Source of the DNA: Mimachlamys varia
Lineage: Eukaryota; Mollusca; Bivalvia; Pectinida; Pectinidae
Length of the DNA: 64,000 nt
Reading direction: 5' to 3'
Assembly (NCBI GenBank): GCA_947623455.1
Contig: OX392536.1
Location: 13,325,282 to 13,389,281, forward strand
The notes below the pieces were generated by a model. That model saw only the letters and a list, made by a program, of their open reading frames with translations, was not told the DNA's origin and searched no databases. Position numbers and translations under genes: made by a program. Of the stretch, positions 1 to 13,300 are shown piece after piece. Numbering within the stretch: the first letter of the stretch is position 1; every line of letters starts with the position of its first letter.

Positions 1-617
1 AAATCTTTCAGCAACTTCTTCCCAATAACCAAAAGGCCCAGAGTACTGATATTTGGCATGTACATGTAGCATGCTGGGTTGAAGGGCTACCAAGTTTGTT
101 CAAGTGAATGACCTTTACTTACTTTAAAGGCCTCCGGGGTCAAATATGTAAAAATCTTTAATCAACTTCTCAATAACCAAATGGCACAGGGTTCTGATAT
201 TCTGCTTGTACCATGCTGGGATGAACAGCTACCAAGTCAGTTCAAATGAATGACTTTGACCCACTTTCAAGGTCACAGGGGTCAAATATGTTAAAATATT
301 TCAAACAAACTCTTCTCAGTAACTAAACACCCTGGGGTACTGATAGTATGCGTGTAGCATGCTGGGATGAAGGGCTACCAAGTTTGTTCAAATGAAAGAC
401 CTTGACCCATTTTCAAGGTCACAGGGGTCAATACCCGAAATGCCAGGGTACTGAAATTTGGCCCGAGTAGCATGCTTAAATGAAGCACTATCAAGTCTGT
501 TCAAATTAATGATCTTGATCTTACTCTCGAGGTTTAGGGGTCAGATATGTTAATATCATAACAAAATAAAACTTATGTTTAGTCAGATGATGGTTAAGGC
601 CCGCTGGGCCTATTGTT
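1..617 (+). repeat. 3' part of a dispersed repeat (GGGCCT...TTGTT-ended family)
   Basis: Repeated sentence-like blocks (CAATAACCAAAAGG, GTACTGATATTTGGC, AGCATGCTGGGATGAAGGGC, AAGGTCACAGGGGTCAAAT) occur several times here and again near 21.7-22.4 kb and 27.6-28.2 kb. The block closes with GGCCCGCTGGGCCTATTGTT at 598-617. Old, degenerate and non-coding. The family is not named. Confidence 0.7.
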
Positions 618-1268
618 ATGAAACTTGTTTGGTAGAATTATTACCTAAACCCCTCGCTCAAATTTGATTATCAGCATACATTCCGCACTTATTTAATGAG
701 GCTGCTGTGAACTGATTGACTGATTACTTTCTGCAAGATATTTTCTCAAGGAATGATCAAATTAAAATTTGAGACATGCTTGGTAGACTTAATAATTAAA
801 ACCTGAGCCCGTTGCTTGAGTTGATCAAGTCACATTTTGGTGAGACTTGCACAGGGAACTTATGAATTCTCCTTCATATAAGTTACTTAATCTGAATATA
901 GTCAATTGAACAGTCATAGTCTTTGTTTTACTAATCATCAATTTCTTCCTATTTTGTGATTAATATTATAAATGGCTTAAATACAAAAGGGCTGAAGGTC
1001 ATTTGTAAAAAGAATATTGTATATTGTTATTCCTTGTGTTAGTTACATTCACTGTAACTCACTGGTACATATGTACGTAAACAAGTGATGGTTCTAAAGA
1101 ATATGTCGTGTGTCTTGTTTTTACAATATATGTACATTGCTATAGTCAGATGACTGTTTAGGGCTTGATCTATTTTATAGATACATAGTGTGATCCATTT
1201 TTGATGCTGTGTGACCAAGTCTGCTGTGCAAACTTTTGACTTCTTCCATTCACCACTGCGAAATACAG
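618..1268. other. Unique AT-rich sequence upstream of exon 1
   Basis: No ORF, tandem repeat or recognised element seen. It could contain a 5' intron of the transporter gene. Confidence 0.4.
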
Positions 1269-1274
1269 GACATC

Positions 1275-1338
1275 ATGACGAGAGATAGCTATAACGTCAG
1301 TGATACCAAACGGACTAACGGCACATCAGTTGTGAACA
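1275..1338 (+). CDS. SLC29A: ENT exon 1 (start codon, N-terminal tail)
   Basis: Begins with ATG at 1275 and encodes MTRDSYNVSDTKRTNGTSVVN, a hydrophilic cytosolic tail. The donor is A|GTAAGT at 1339 and leaves phase 1. A pyrimidine stretch followed by AG at 1267-1268 suggests that this exon begins at about 1269 and is preceded by a 5' non-coding exon outside or upstream in the window. The start is chosen because it is the first ATG after that acceptor and it opens the frame that joins all later exons. Confidence 0.8.
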
Positions 1339-4300
1339 GTAAGTAAAGATAATCTTAGAATGCTTCATGTTATATTTTGCTGGTACATATTTTAAATCGA
1401 AGGTATTTTTTAGTTGGTACAACAAAGTTTGAGATAAATAACAACCTTAACTATTTGGAAGTGTCTAGTAGTGCAAGCTTTGCTGATTATCCCCCGTTTT
1501 CATCGACACGAGGGATATTAATTTGGGTTTGTCCGTCTGTCTGTCACACTTCAGTTCCGTGCAATAGCGGCAACAAATATTATCCAATTTTCTTGAAACT
1601 TTTTTACAAGGTAAAATGCCTAAAGGGCTCAGCAAAGTTTGATGCCCCTTTGGGGGATATTATTTGGTGGAGTTACGGGCCTTTGATTAATGAAAAATGT
1701 CGGAAGGCAGACTTGTTTACCCCTACACATTTGGCGTAATAACTACCAATTTCACACCCACATTACGCAACTACACATCGGTTGAAAAATCTCACAATTT
1801 GATGTTGTCTCTGTACAAATTCCCCTAATCAAACGGACCTGGGCATAGTCATCACTGTCTTCTTTACACAGAAAACCGGAAGTGTAGTAAAACGATGGGT
1901 GCAAAACTGATCTTTGTAGTTGACTAAAAGCCAGTTGATCGGGATTGTAAGAGAACAATAAAAACTAGGGCGATGTTTATAATTAATATCACACATGTGT
2001 GCGGCATTGTACTTACTTTTTGCAATGACAGTCGTGGTTGGTGCAAATTAAGAAATGGCTTAACAATATATGCAGTTTCATGTTTAATGTTTTTAAGTGC
2101 GAGCAAATATACTTACCTATTGTTATTGGTAGACTCTGTGTCCTGTTTCTGGTATATGTGCAAAAGCCCACTGCGCATATAATACCAGATATGAAGGCAA
2201 GTGTTGCCTAGCTAACATTTCAGGCAAAATTTACTTTGGCTATATTGATATTATAAACAACTTCTCTGAAACCGAGCAATGTATATATCTCTCATATTTT
2301 CCTGGTAGCATCACTATGGGGCAAGGATTCGAAATTGTACAAATGTTGGGGCTGACCCCCCCAGGGGCCTGGGGGCAGGGCCAAAAGCAGTCAATTTGGC
2401 TATATTGATAAAAACAACTTCTTCTCTGAAACTGTGTAGGGGATATGGCATTAACACAGTTATAACTAGAATTGTAGAGTAAGGAATATGGCATTTACAC
2501 AGTTATAACTAGCATTGTAGAGTAGGGGATATGGCATTTACACAGTTATAACTAGAATTATAGAGTAGGGGATATGGGGATTTACAGTTATAACTAGAAT
2601 TGTAGAGTAGGGGATATGGTATTTACACAGTTATAACTAGAATTGTAGAGTAGGGGATATGGGGATTTACAGTTATAACTAGAATTGTAGAGTAGGGGAT
2701 ATGGTATTTACACAGTTATAACTAGAATTATAGAGTAGGGGATATGGTATTTACAGTTATAACTAGAATTGTAGAGTAGGGGATATGGTATTTACACAGT
2801 TATAACTAGAATTGTAGAGTAGGGGATATGGTATTTACAGTTATAACTAGAATTATAGAGTAGGGGATATGGTATTTACAGTTATAACTAGAATTATAGA
2901 GTAGGGGATATGGTATTTACAGTTATAACTAGAACTGTAGAGTAGGGGATATGGTATTTACAGTTATAACTAGAACTGTAGAGTAGGGGATATGGTATTT
3001 ACAGTTATAACTAGAATTGTAGAGTAGGGGATATGGTATTTACAGTTATAACTAGAATTGTAGAGTAGGCATATGGTATTTACAGTTATAACTAGAACTG
3101 TAGAGTAGGGGATATGGTATTTACACAGTTATAACTAGAATTGTAGAGTAGGGATATGGGGATTTACAGTTATAACTAGAATTATAGAGTAGGGATATGG
3201 TATTTACAGTTATAACTAGAATTATAGAGTAGGGGATTTGGTATTTACAGTTATAACTAGAATTATAGAGTAGGGGATATGGTATTTACAGTTATAACTA
3301 GAACTGTAGAGTAGGGGATATGGTATTTACAGTTATAACTAGAATTGTAGAGTAGGGATATGGTATTTACACAGTTATAACTAGAATTGTAGAGTAGGGA
3401 TATGGTATTTACAGTTATAACTAGAATTGTAGAGTAGGGGATATGGTATTTACAGTTATAACTAGAACTGTAGAGTAGGGGATATGGTATTTACAGTTAT
3501 AACTAGAACTGTAGAGTAGGGGATATGGTATTTACAGTTATAACTAGAATTGTAGAGTAGGGATATGGTATTTACACAGTTATAACTAGAATTGTAGAGT
3601 AGGGGATATGGTATTTACAGTTATAACTAAAATTGTAGAGTAGGGGATATGGTATTTACAGTTATAACTAGAATTGTAGAGTAGGGGATATGGTATTTAC
3701 ACAGTTATAACTAGAATTGTAGAGTAGGGATATGGTATTTACAGTTATAACTAGAATTGTAGAGTAGGGGATATGGTATTTACAGTTATAACTAGAACTG
3801 TAGAGTAGGGGATATGGTATTTACACAGTTATAACTAGAATTGTAGAGTAGGCATATGGTATTTACAGTTATAACTAGAATTGTAGAGTAGGGATATGGT
3901 ATTTACAGTTATAACTAGAATTGTAGAGTAGGGATATGGTATTTACAGTTATAACTAGAATTGTCGAGTAGGGGATATGGTATTTACAGTTATAACTAGA
4001 ATTGTAGAGTAGGGATATGGTATTTACAGTTATAACTAGAATTATAGAGTAGGGGATATGGTATTTACAGTTATAACTAGAATTGTAGAGTAGGGGATAT
4101 GGTATTTACAGTTATAACTAGAATTGTAGAGTAGGGACAAGGGGATTTACAGTTATAACTAGAATTGTAGAGTAGGGGATATGGTATTTACAGTTATAAC
4201 TAGAATTGTAGAGTAGGGATATGGTATTTACAGTTATAACTAGAATTATAGAGTAGGGGATATGGTATTTACAGTTATAACTAGAATTGTAGAGTAGGGA

Positions 4301-7300
4301 TATGGTATTTACAGTTATAACTAGAATTGTAGAGTAGGGGATATGGTATTTACAGTTATAACTAGAATTGTAGAGTAGGGGATATGGTATTTACAGTTAT
4401 AACTAGAATTATAGAGTAGGGGATATGGTATTTACAGTTATAACTAGAATTGTAGAGTAGGGATATGGTATTTACAGTTATAACTAGCATTGTAGAGTAG
4501 GGATATGGTATTTACACAGTTATAACTAGAATTGTAGAGTAGGGGATATGGTATTTACAGTTATAACTAGAACTGTAGAGTAGGGGATATGGTATTTACA
4601 CAGTTATAACTAGAATTGTAGAGTAGGGGATATGGTATTTACAGTTATAACTAGAATTGTAGAGTAGGGATATGGTATTTACAGTTATAACTAGAATTGT
4701 CGAGTAGGGGATATGGTATTTACAGTTATAACTAGAATTGTAGAGTAGGGATATGGTATTTACAGTTATAACTAGAATTGTAGAGTAGGGACAAGGGGAT
4801 TTACAGTTATAACTAGAATTATGGAGTAGGGGATATTGGGGATTTACAGTTATAACTAGAATTGTAGATTAGGGGATATGGGATTTAGTACTCTGCGTTG
4901 CTGTTTTAGTTGAGATTTCGATTGTGTTCAATGTATCAATACAGGCCAAGTAGAGGAGAAGGAAAAGTTCCTGCCACCAGTTCTTGTGGAGCCTGGCCTG
5001 GACAGTATCAACAAGAATCCAGACGAACTAGAGCTGAACAATGAGGACAACCCACCCAAGGACAGGTCAGCTATATATAGCACAGATAATCATAATGGAC
5101 AAGGACAGGTCAGATATAGCACAGATAATCATAATGGACCAGGACAGGTCAGCTATATATAGCACAGATAATCATAATGGACAAGGACAGGTCAGCTATA
5201 TATAGCACAGATAATCATAATGGACAAGGACAGGTCAGCTATATATAGCACAGATAATCATAATGGACAAGGACAGGTCAGCTATATATAGCACAGATAA
5301 TCATAATGGACAAGGACAGGTCAGCTATATATAGCACAGATAATCATAATGGACAAGGACAGGTCAGCTATATATAGCACAGATAATCATAATGGACAAG
5401 GACATGTCAGCTATATATAGCACTGATAATCATAATGGACAAGGACAGGTCAGCTATATATAGCACAGATAATCATAATGGACAAGGACATGTCAGCTAT
5501 ATATAGCACAGATAATCATAATGGACAAGGACAGGTCAGCTATATATAGCACAGATAATCATAATGGTCAAGGACAGGTCAGCTATATATAGCACAGATA
5601 ATCATAATGGACAAGGACATGTCAGCTATATATAGCACAGATAATCATAATGGACAATCAAATAAAACTATTGTTAAAGTGAGAAATGCTTCTCTTCTGT
5701 GGTGCATGTGTGACCGTGCAGTTTTATGCCCCCAAATGACTAAGTCAGGGAATACTGTTTTACCCTGATTCTGTCTGTCAGTCCACCTGTCCGTCCTGCC
5801 AGTGCAATATAGTTTAAAGTTTTTATAGCAAGTTTTTTTTAGCTCACCTGGTCTGAAGGACCAATGTGAGCTTACAATACATGCCACGGTAATGCCATGC
5901 CGTGCGTCCGTCGTCCATCAAACAATTTTTTAAAAGGCTTCCTCTCCATAACCACTGATAGGTAATCAACCTAATTTGGCTGGAACTATCCCTAGCATAG
6001 TTAAACAGTGAAAAAAAGAGTATACTAAGCAAACTTCAAGGTCAAAAGTCAAATAACCAAGTCAAAGTCAAATTTTGTACTTTTTTCACTGATGAATGTT
6101 TTGTTATAACATTATGAGGCAAACTTGGTCAAAATTAAACAAGTATTCAAGGTCACTGGGTCAAAGGTCAAATCAACAGGTGAAGGTCAAATTTTGTATC
6201 TTTTCACTTATGAAAATTTTGTTATGACATTAAGAAGCAAACTTAGTCAGAATTGAACAAGGTCAGAATGGAACAAGGAGTCAACTCACCGAAATTCAAG
6301 GTCATATGATCAAAGGCCAAGGTCAAATGTTTTTTAACTTTTCACTGATGAACATTTAGTAATCACATTATGAAGAAAAGTAATTCAGAATTAAACAAAG
6401 AATCAACTGAGCAAAATTCAAGGTCACCAGGTCAAAGGTCAAACATTGCTTGCTCACTTGTTCTGAAGTACCGAGGTGAGCTTATGCCATACTGTGGCTT
6501 CTGTTGTCCGTCAATAATTTTTTCAACGACTTCTTCTCTATAACCTATGATATGAAATCAACCTAATTTGGCAGGAAGCATTTCTAGGTGCCAAAGATTC
6601 AAAATTGTACTAATGGTAGGACTGACCCCCAAGGGGGCTGAGGGGCAGGGCCAAAAAGGATAATTTAGCTATATTTGTTGAAATGACTTCTTTTCCATAA
6701 CCACTGATTGGAAATCAACCTTATTTGTCAGGAAGCATCCCTAGGTGCTCAGGATTCAAAATTGTACTAATGTTTGGACTGACCACCCAGGGGACTGGGG
6801 GTGGGGCCAAAAAGAATTATTTAGCTATATTGATGGGAGCAACGTCTTCTCTGAAACCAAGCAATGGATCCCAACCATATTTCATTGGTAGCATCCCTAA
6901 GAAGTATGAATTCAAAAATGCACTTATGGTTTGGCTGAGCCCCCAGGGGGCTGAGGGACGGCCAAAAGGGGATATATTTGACCTTATTGCTGCTATTAAC
7001 TAGTCTTTCTTTAAAACTATGCACTGGGTATCAATCGAAATTCGTTGGAAACATTCATGGGAGATAGGGATTTAAAATTGTTCAGATTTAGGGGATGACA
7101 ACCCCCCCTCCCCCACCACCATTCCATCCTGGGGGGCTGAGAGGATTTGGTTGGATCCCTACTCTATAACAATATAAACCATTGCTGAGCATAAAGAGAC
7201 AAACACAACCATGATATTGTGCTTAATCCAAGGGCGTGCCCTGCCCTTGCAGACTTAACTTCTGAGTCATAACTTTTAAACGATTGAGATCCCCACCTCA

Positions 7301-10300
7301 TAACTGTATATTAATTGCTTGGCATGAAGAGAAGATCCTAATAATGATCCCAGGGTATGCCACACCCATGCAGACTTACACCCTGTGTCACCACTTTGGA
7401 TTGGTTGAGATCCCCACCCCAAAACTATATACAGTTGTTGCTTGGCATAAAGAGACAAACACAATAGTAATGTTACCATTGATGTCAGGGTCACGCCACA
7501 CCAAATGGAATCTAGTTTCATAGTTAAACTTGAAAACAGTTGAGATGCTCACCTGTTTACCAAACTTCTTCTCAATAACTAAAAGGCCCAGGGTACTGAT
7601 ATTTTGCCTGAATCAAGCTGGAATGAAGGACCCATTGGACCTCTTGTTTCAATGGGTATTAGGTTGGAAATCCATTCACTTTTCTTTATTGTTGCACGAA
7701 TGTTTTGAGACGTCGTGTGTGAGTTTGTTTTCAGTTGACTATGCTATATTGTAAAATGGGGATGCTGTGTCAAGGTTTGCGGCCCTTACGACAAACAATT
7801 AAGGATTTCTGAGTGTGCATCACTGCAATGCTTTGGCCATGTAACACTGCAATAGCAGCCATCGAAAGGATAAATTCATATCATTCTGTTTCTAGAACAA
7901 CTGAATCATATTATGTATGCAGGTTTTTTTGAGAATGTGATAATAAATGCCTGAAAATAAGGATATATTTGTGCAAATTTTACCAAAATCTGTAGATTAT
8001 TTTTAACGTTGAACAAATATGACAATGTTGATTTTCTGTTGGTTTTTTTTTCAGATATCGTATTGTTTTCTTTATAATGTTGATTCATGGAGTTGGTATC
8101 CTTATGCCATGGAATATGCTGATCAATGCTAAAACGGTGAGTAGAAAACTGAATCTGGTTCCTTATTGTGTTACTGATTGGAATTAATACTTCACCTTAT
8201 ACAGTGGAACACCATTTGTCCAGAAATAGTTAATCTGGAAATCTCGCAATCTGGACGCAAATATCCAGGAACAGATTTCCACAACGATAAAATGCACTGA
8301 TAATCCAGAAAGTTGCATTCCAAATCCAGAATCAAATTTCGAGAACAAATATTTTTTCTTATAACATAGTGTTTCATGTCTCGGTAATTCGGTCGCAATG
8401 TCAATTACAGAACCCATTATTTTACACCCAGGAGTGAAAGATTTGTCTGGTTTCAAGCTTGACCACATGTAGATGTAATACACATGTCACTGACATGTAC
8501 TAGTTTATCCCACACAATATAGTAATATATATAGTTATGCATGTTCCATTTTCATACAGATCTGATAAACAATATGGCCGACAGGCGGCCATCTTGGATT
8601 TGTGAGTAATAGTTTGTTATCGCTATTTCTTGACCATTGCTTGATGGATTACTCCCAAATTTCGTTTGTAACTTTTTCCTGGTGATGAGTTTTAATTGCC
8701 CTTTCAATTTTGGGACTGACCAGAAAAACAAAATGGCTTTCAGACATCCATCTTGTATTTTGACATTGAAACTTTACCGCAATTTCTTGAGAAATACTGA
8801 ATTAGGGATCTTTCTCAAATTTCATAGTAGGTTTTTCTTGGTGTTTAGTTGTGCCCTTTTGATTTTGGGATTGATCAGAAAAACACATTTAAAAGTGTAC
8901 AAACCAGTTGTTCCCATAAACAAAAATGGCCTTGGTGATGCTTCAAGTTGCTTTTTATGGGACCGCTTCAGTTTGTATTTTGTTTGTCTGATCAAAAGAT
9001 ATTGAAACAATAAACTATCTAATGTGGTGTTTTGCAGTTCATTATGGAGGCCGGATTCTGTAGTGAGCAACAAGATCAAAATGACCATTCAAAACTGAAA
9101 AAGCCTTGTGGCATACCATTTCCTTTGTGTAATGTTGCCAAAAAAATGCTTGAAATACCATTTCTACCTTCGTTTCAAACGATCCGGAATGGCACTTTCT
9201 AAATTTTGAACCACTAAAATATATCCGGATTCGTCATTTTTCATTGACGCTGAAATTGAAGCGTAATTTTTTACTTTTACTTTATTTTTCCAAAACAGGA
9301 GCGATAAATCCAACAATTAATCAAATTGGTATGGCATTGAATTGCTAAAGTCTTCATTTACATGAAAGGTTTGTTATTTTTTACAGTATTTTGAAGATTA
9401 CAAGCTTTCAACAAATACAACAGAAGTCCAGGAGCTGAGAAGCAATTTTATGTTTTACCTTGGAATTGCTTCACAAGTTCCAAACTTCATCATGAGTGGC
9501 ATCAACACTTTCTGTCAGTGTGGAGGAGGGTAAGTACTTCTCGAGGTACACGATATTTTACCAAGTGGTAGGTATTCTGCATGAAGTACTATAAAGTTTC
9601 CTCAAATAACTTTGATCAACTTTTAAGTCACAGAGTTTAAATATGTAAAAACCTTTTTCTAAATAACCATAGGGTCCCTAGTACTGATACTTGGCCGTTA
9701 GATACCAGCTTAGCCTAAATAAACATTAAAATTCCTCAAATAAATTACCTTGACCAATTGCTGGACATGAAGTGCTGTTATGATAATAGAACTGATGCTA
9801 GGGTCTGGCCACTACTCAAGAACTTAATTGTACCACCCGCAACAAAGTTTGGAAGGGGGGTGCACTGGAATCAGGTTGTACGTCCGTCCGTCCGTCCATC
9901 GGTAGACACAATATGATATACTGGCTACTCCTCCTAAACTACTGAGAGAATTTCATCGAAACATTGGTGGCAATATCACTTTAAAAAAAAATTGGTTGCC
10001 ATGGTAACCATGTCACTATACTTCTTTATATATATTTATATGTATTATGGTATGACTTCATTACGTCCGTCGTAAACTTCATGAAACAAAGTTGTCTTTT
10101 CCTGAATGGCAGTTCGATTTGACAATTATTTTCTAGAGTTATTGCCCTTTGGGACTACATATCTGATGCAATTTCGGATATCATGCAGAAAAAGACAGAA
10201 TTGTTTTTGTGTTTCCATAGCATTATACGACTGATAGGGTACGACAGGCTTATCATGGTTCCGCTTGCGGTGCCCTTGTTTTGGGGGATGGGGGGATTAT

Positions 10301-13300
10301 TTACCGACAACTACTCATTAACCTGTCAACTGATTCAAGTAAAGCTACACAGGAATGCTAGGGACCATGTGTAAATGTGCATGCAGGGTATTTCTACAGA
10401 AATTTTGGTTTCCATGGTAACCAGGTCAAAGTACCCAAATTCTTGTAGAACACTAATTTGTCTGCAAAACTCCTTGTAAGCTAATGGAACTACAAAGGAA
10501 TATAAGGGACTATGTGTAGACTGTAGATATGCATGCAGATTTTTTCCTAACAGAAATTTAGGTTGTTATGGTAACCATGTCATATAAACAGGTTTTTAGG
10601 TCACCTGAGACGATGTCTCAAGTGACCTTTTCCAATCACTTTCCATCTGTCGTGCGTAAACTTTTTACATTTTCGACTTCTACTTCAGAACCAGTGGATC
10701 GAATCTTTTCAAACTTGGCCAAAATGATCCTTAGTTGATGAGGATACAGATTTGTAAAATTTGAATTCCTGCTCCTACCCCAGGGGCCAGGGTGGGGCCC
10801 CAAAGGGAAAATTATCCTAAATTTCAAAAATATTCTTCTCCAGACTCCGAGGTACTACAGCTTATATCTCTACTTGGATAGAAAGAAGATCAGGGGCTTT
10901 GTTTAATTTGTAAATTTCAGTACCCCCGGGCTATCTGTTTCCCTTCAGGGAGGGGGTAAGTTTTACTATAGTTTATATAGGGAAATAACACTTTTGGATA
11001 TATTTTGTCCATTTTTAGTAGGAAATTTTTCCTACTTTGTCACAATTATCCTTGGAGAAAGATGGAATAAAATTGTAAAATTTGGATTCCTGCCCCTACC
11101 CCAGGGGCCAGGGCTGGGCCCCGAAGGGGAAATTATCCTAAATTTCAAAAATCTTTTTCTCCAGACTCAGAGGTACTACAGCCTGTTTCTCTTCATGGAT
11201 AGGATCAGGGGCTTTGTTTGATTTGTAAATTTCAGTACAATTCCAAAAGTTTTAGAATTCATTTCCCGTCATGATATGACAAATGTTGTAATTCACCTAA
11301 TTTAAATGTTGATTTCATCATTAAAATTGAGCTACCTATTACATTACTCAGGTGACCGCTAACGCACTTTGGCCTCTTGTTGTTGGAAACCCTTGACTAG
11401 AAAACCAAATTCAAGTACGTTTCACATGAATGTTAGGGACCATGTGTAGATTTGCATGGAGATTATTTTATACAGGCTTATAGTGGCCATGGTAACCAAG
11501 TCACTATAAACAGGTTTTTGTTGGAAACGTTTAGCTGAAAACATGTTCCTTAGTCTGTGAACCAGTTTCAATGAAACTACACAGGGATGTTAGGGATGAT
11601 GTGTAGATGTTAGGGATGATGTGTAGATGTTAGGGATGATGTGTAGATGTTAGGGATGATGTGTAGATGTTAAGGATGATGTGTAGATGTTAAGGATGAT
11701 GTGTAGTTGTTAGGGATGATGTGTAGATGTTAGGGATGATGTGTAGATGTTAAGGATGATGTGTAGATGTTAGGGATGATGTGTAGATGTTAGGGATGAT
11801 GTGTAGATGTTAGGGATGATGTGTAGATGTTAGGGATGATGTGTAGATGTTAGGGATGATGTGTAGATGTTAGGGATGATGTGTAGATGTTAAGGATGAT
11901 GTGTAGATGTTAGGGATGATGTGTAGATGTTACGGATGATGTGTAGATGTTAAGGATGATGTGTAGATGTTAAGGATGATGTGTAGATGTTAGGGATGAT
12001 GTGTAGATGTTAGGGATGATGTGTAGATGTTAAGGATGATGTGTAGATGTTAGGGATGATGTGTAGATGTTAGGGATGATGTGTAGATGTTAGGGATGAT
12101 GTGTAGATGTTAGGGATGATGTGTAGATGTTAGGGATGATGTGTAGATGTTAGGGATGATGTGTAGATGTTAAGGATGATGTGTAGATGTTAAGGATGAT
12201 GTGTAGATGTTAGGGATGATGTGTAGATGTTACGGATGATGTGTAGATGTTAGGGATGATGTGTAGATGTTAAGGATGATGTGTAGATGTTAGGGATGAT
12301 GTGTAGATGTTAGGGATGATGTGTAGATGTTACGGATGATGTGTAGATGTTAGGGATGATGTGTAGATGTTAGGGATGATGTGTAGATGTTAAGGATGAT
12401 GTGTAGATGTTAGGAATGATGTGTAGATGTATCTGCTGATTAAAAGTTGTTTGTCATCAACATTGCATTATTAAAATTTTTATTGCAAAGGTGGGGGTCG
12501 GAGGGTATAAGTTAGCCATTGACTTACAGTCCTACTTTCTGAGTTACGACTTTGAAACAGTTGAGGTCTCATCCCCATAACCATGTCCGTATCCCAGGAG
12601 AGAATTTGGTCATGATTGCTTAGACATCCAGTTGAGCAATAGATCTAGAGGCCTCTTGGCCTTTTGTTAATAAATATATTCTGTTTGGTGAGCTGTATGT
12701 TGATGGTTGTCTGAATGTTTCAGGATGCCTTCCTCACGGAGGATTGTGATCGCCATTGCCGTGGAAGTTGTGTTATTCATCGCTACAGTCATCCTAGCCA
12801 TGGTAGACAGTTCCGATTGTAAGTAGGAGTGGCAGTGACATTTTTTTGTCTCTGAAGCCTTCGACCATAATCGAGGAAAACAAGACTTGGGTGTTGTTTT
12901 CCTGGCAACACTGGTGGTTAATGCATTTTAAGGACATTGTTTCACAGGTTTTGGTATTTTGGGGCAAAAACCTGTATTTTGTTTTTATGTTTATTTCCCA
13001 TTCCACACTTTTGCCTTAGCTGTCAGTACTTTCAGTACTTTGATTTTCACAGATTCTCCAATTTTGGAGTAATTATAAGTATTTCATGGATTTTTAGGTC
13101 CCCTGAGATGAAGTCTGAAATCGTCTTTTGTCTGTCCCTTTGGGCCAGGTGAGCTAAGATCTCTCACCACTTAGGTTATGCGTGATGGTATCAGTAAGAT
13201 GACCAAGTTTCAATTCAATTAATATCAATAACACTGTGATAATTAATTGTAACATATTTTTTCACAAGAGGCCCAATGGCCTTAACAGTTACCCGAGTTT

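Noticed and set aside
1377..1739. 120-residue plus-strand reading frame in intron 1
   Set aside because: Overlaps a dispersed repeat (GTCCGTCTGTCTGTCAC type); composition and context are non-coding and it lies within the transporter's first intron.
8203..8483. Possible pogo/Tigger-like MITE starting ACAGTGGAACACCATTTGTC
   Set aside because: The start looks typical but I found no matching inverted end, so the element cannot be delimited. A similar lone end occurs near 53266.
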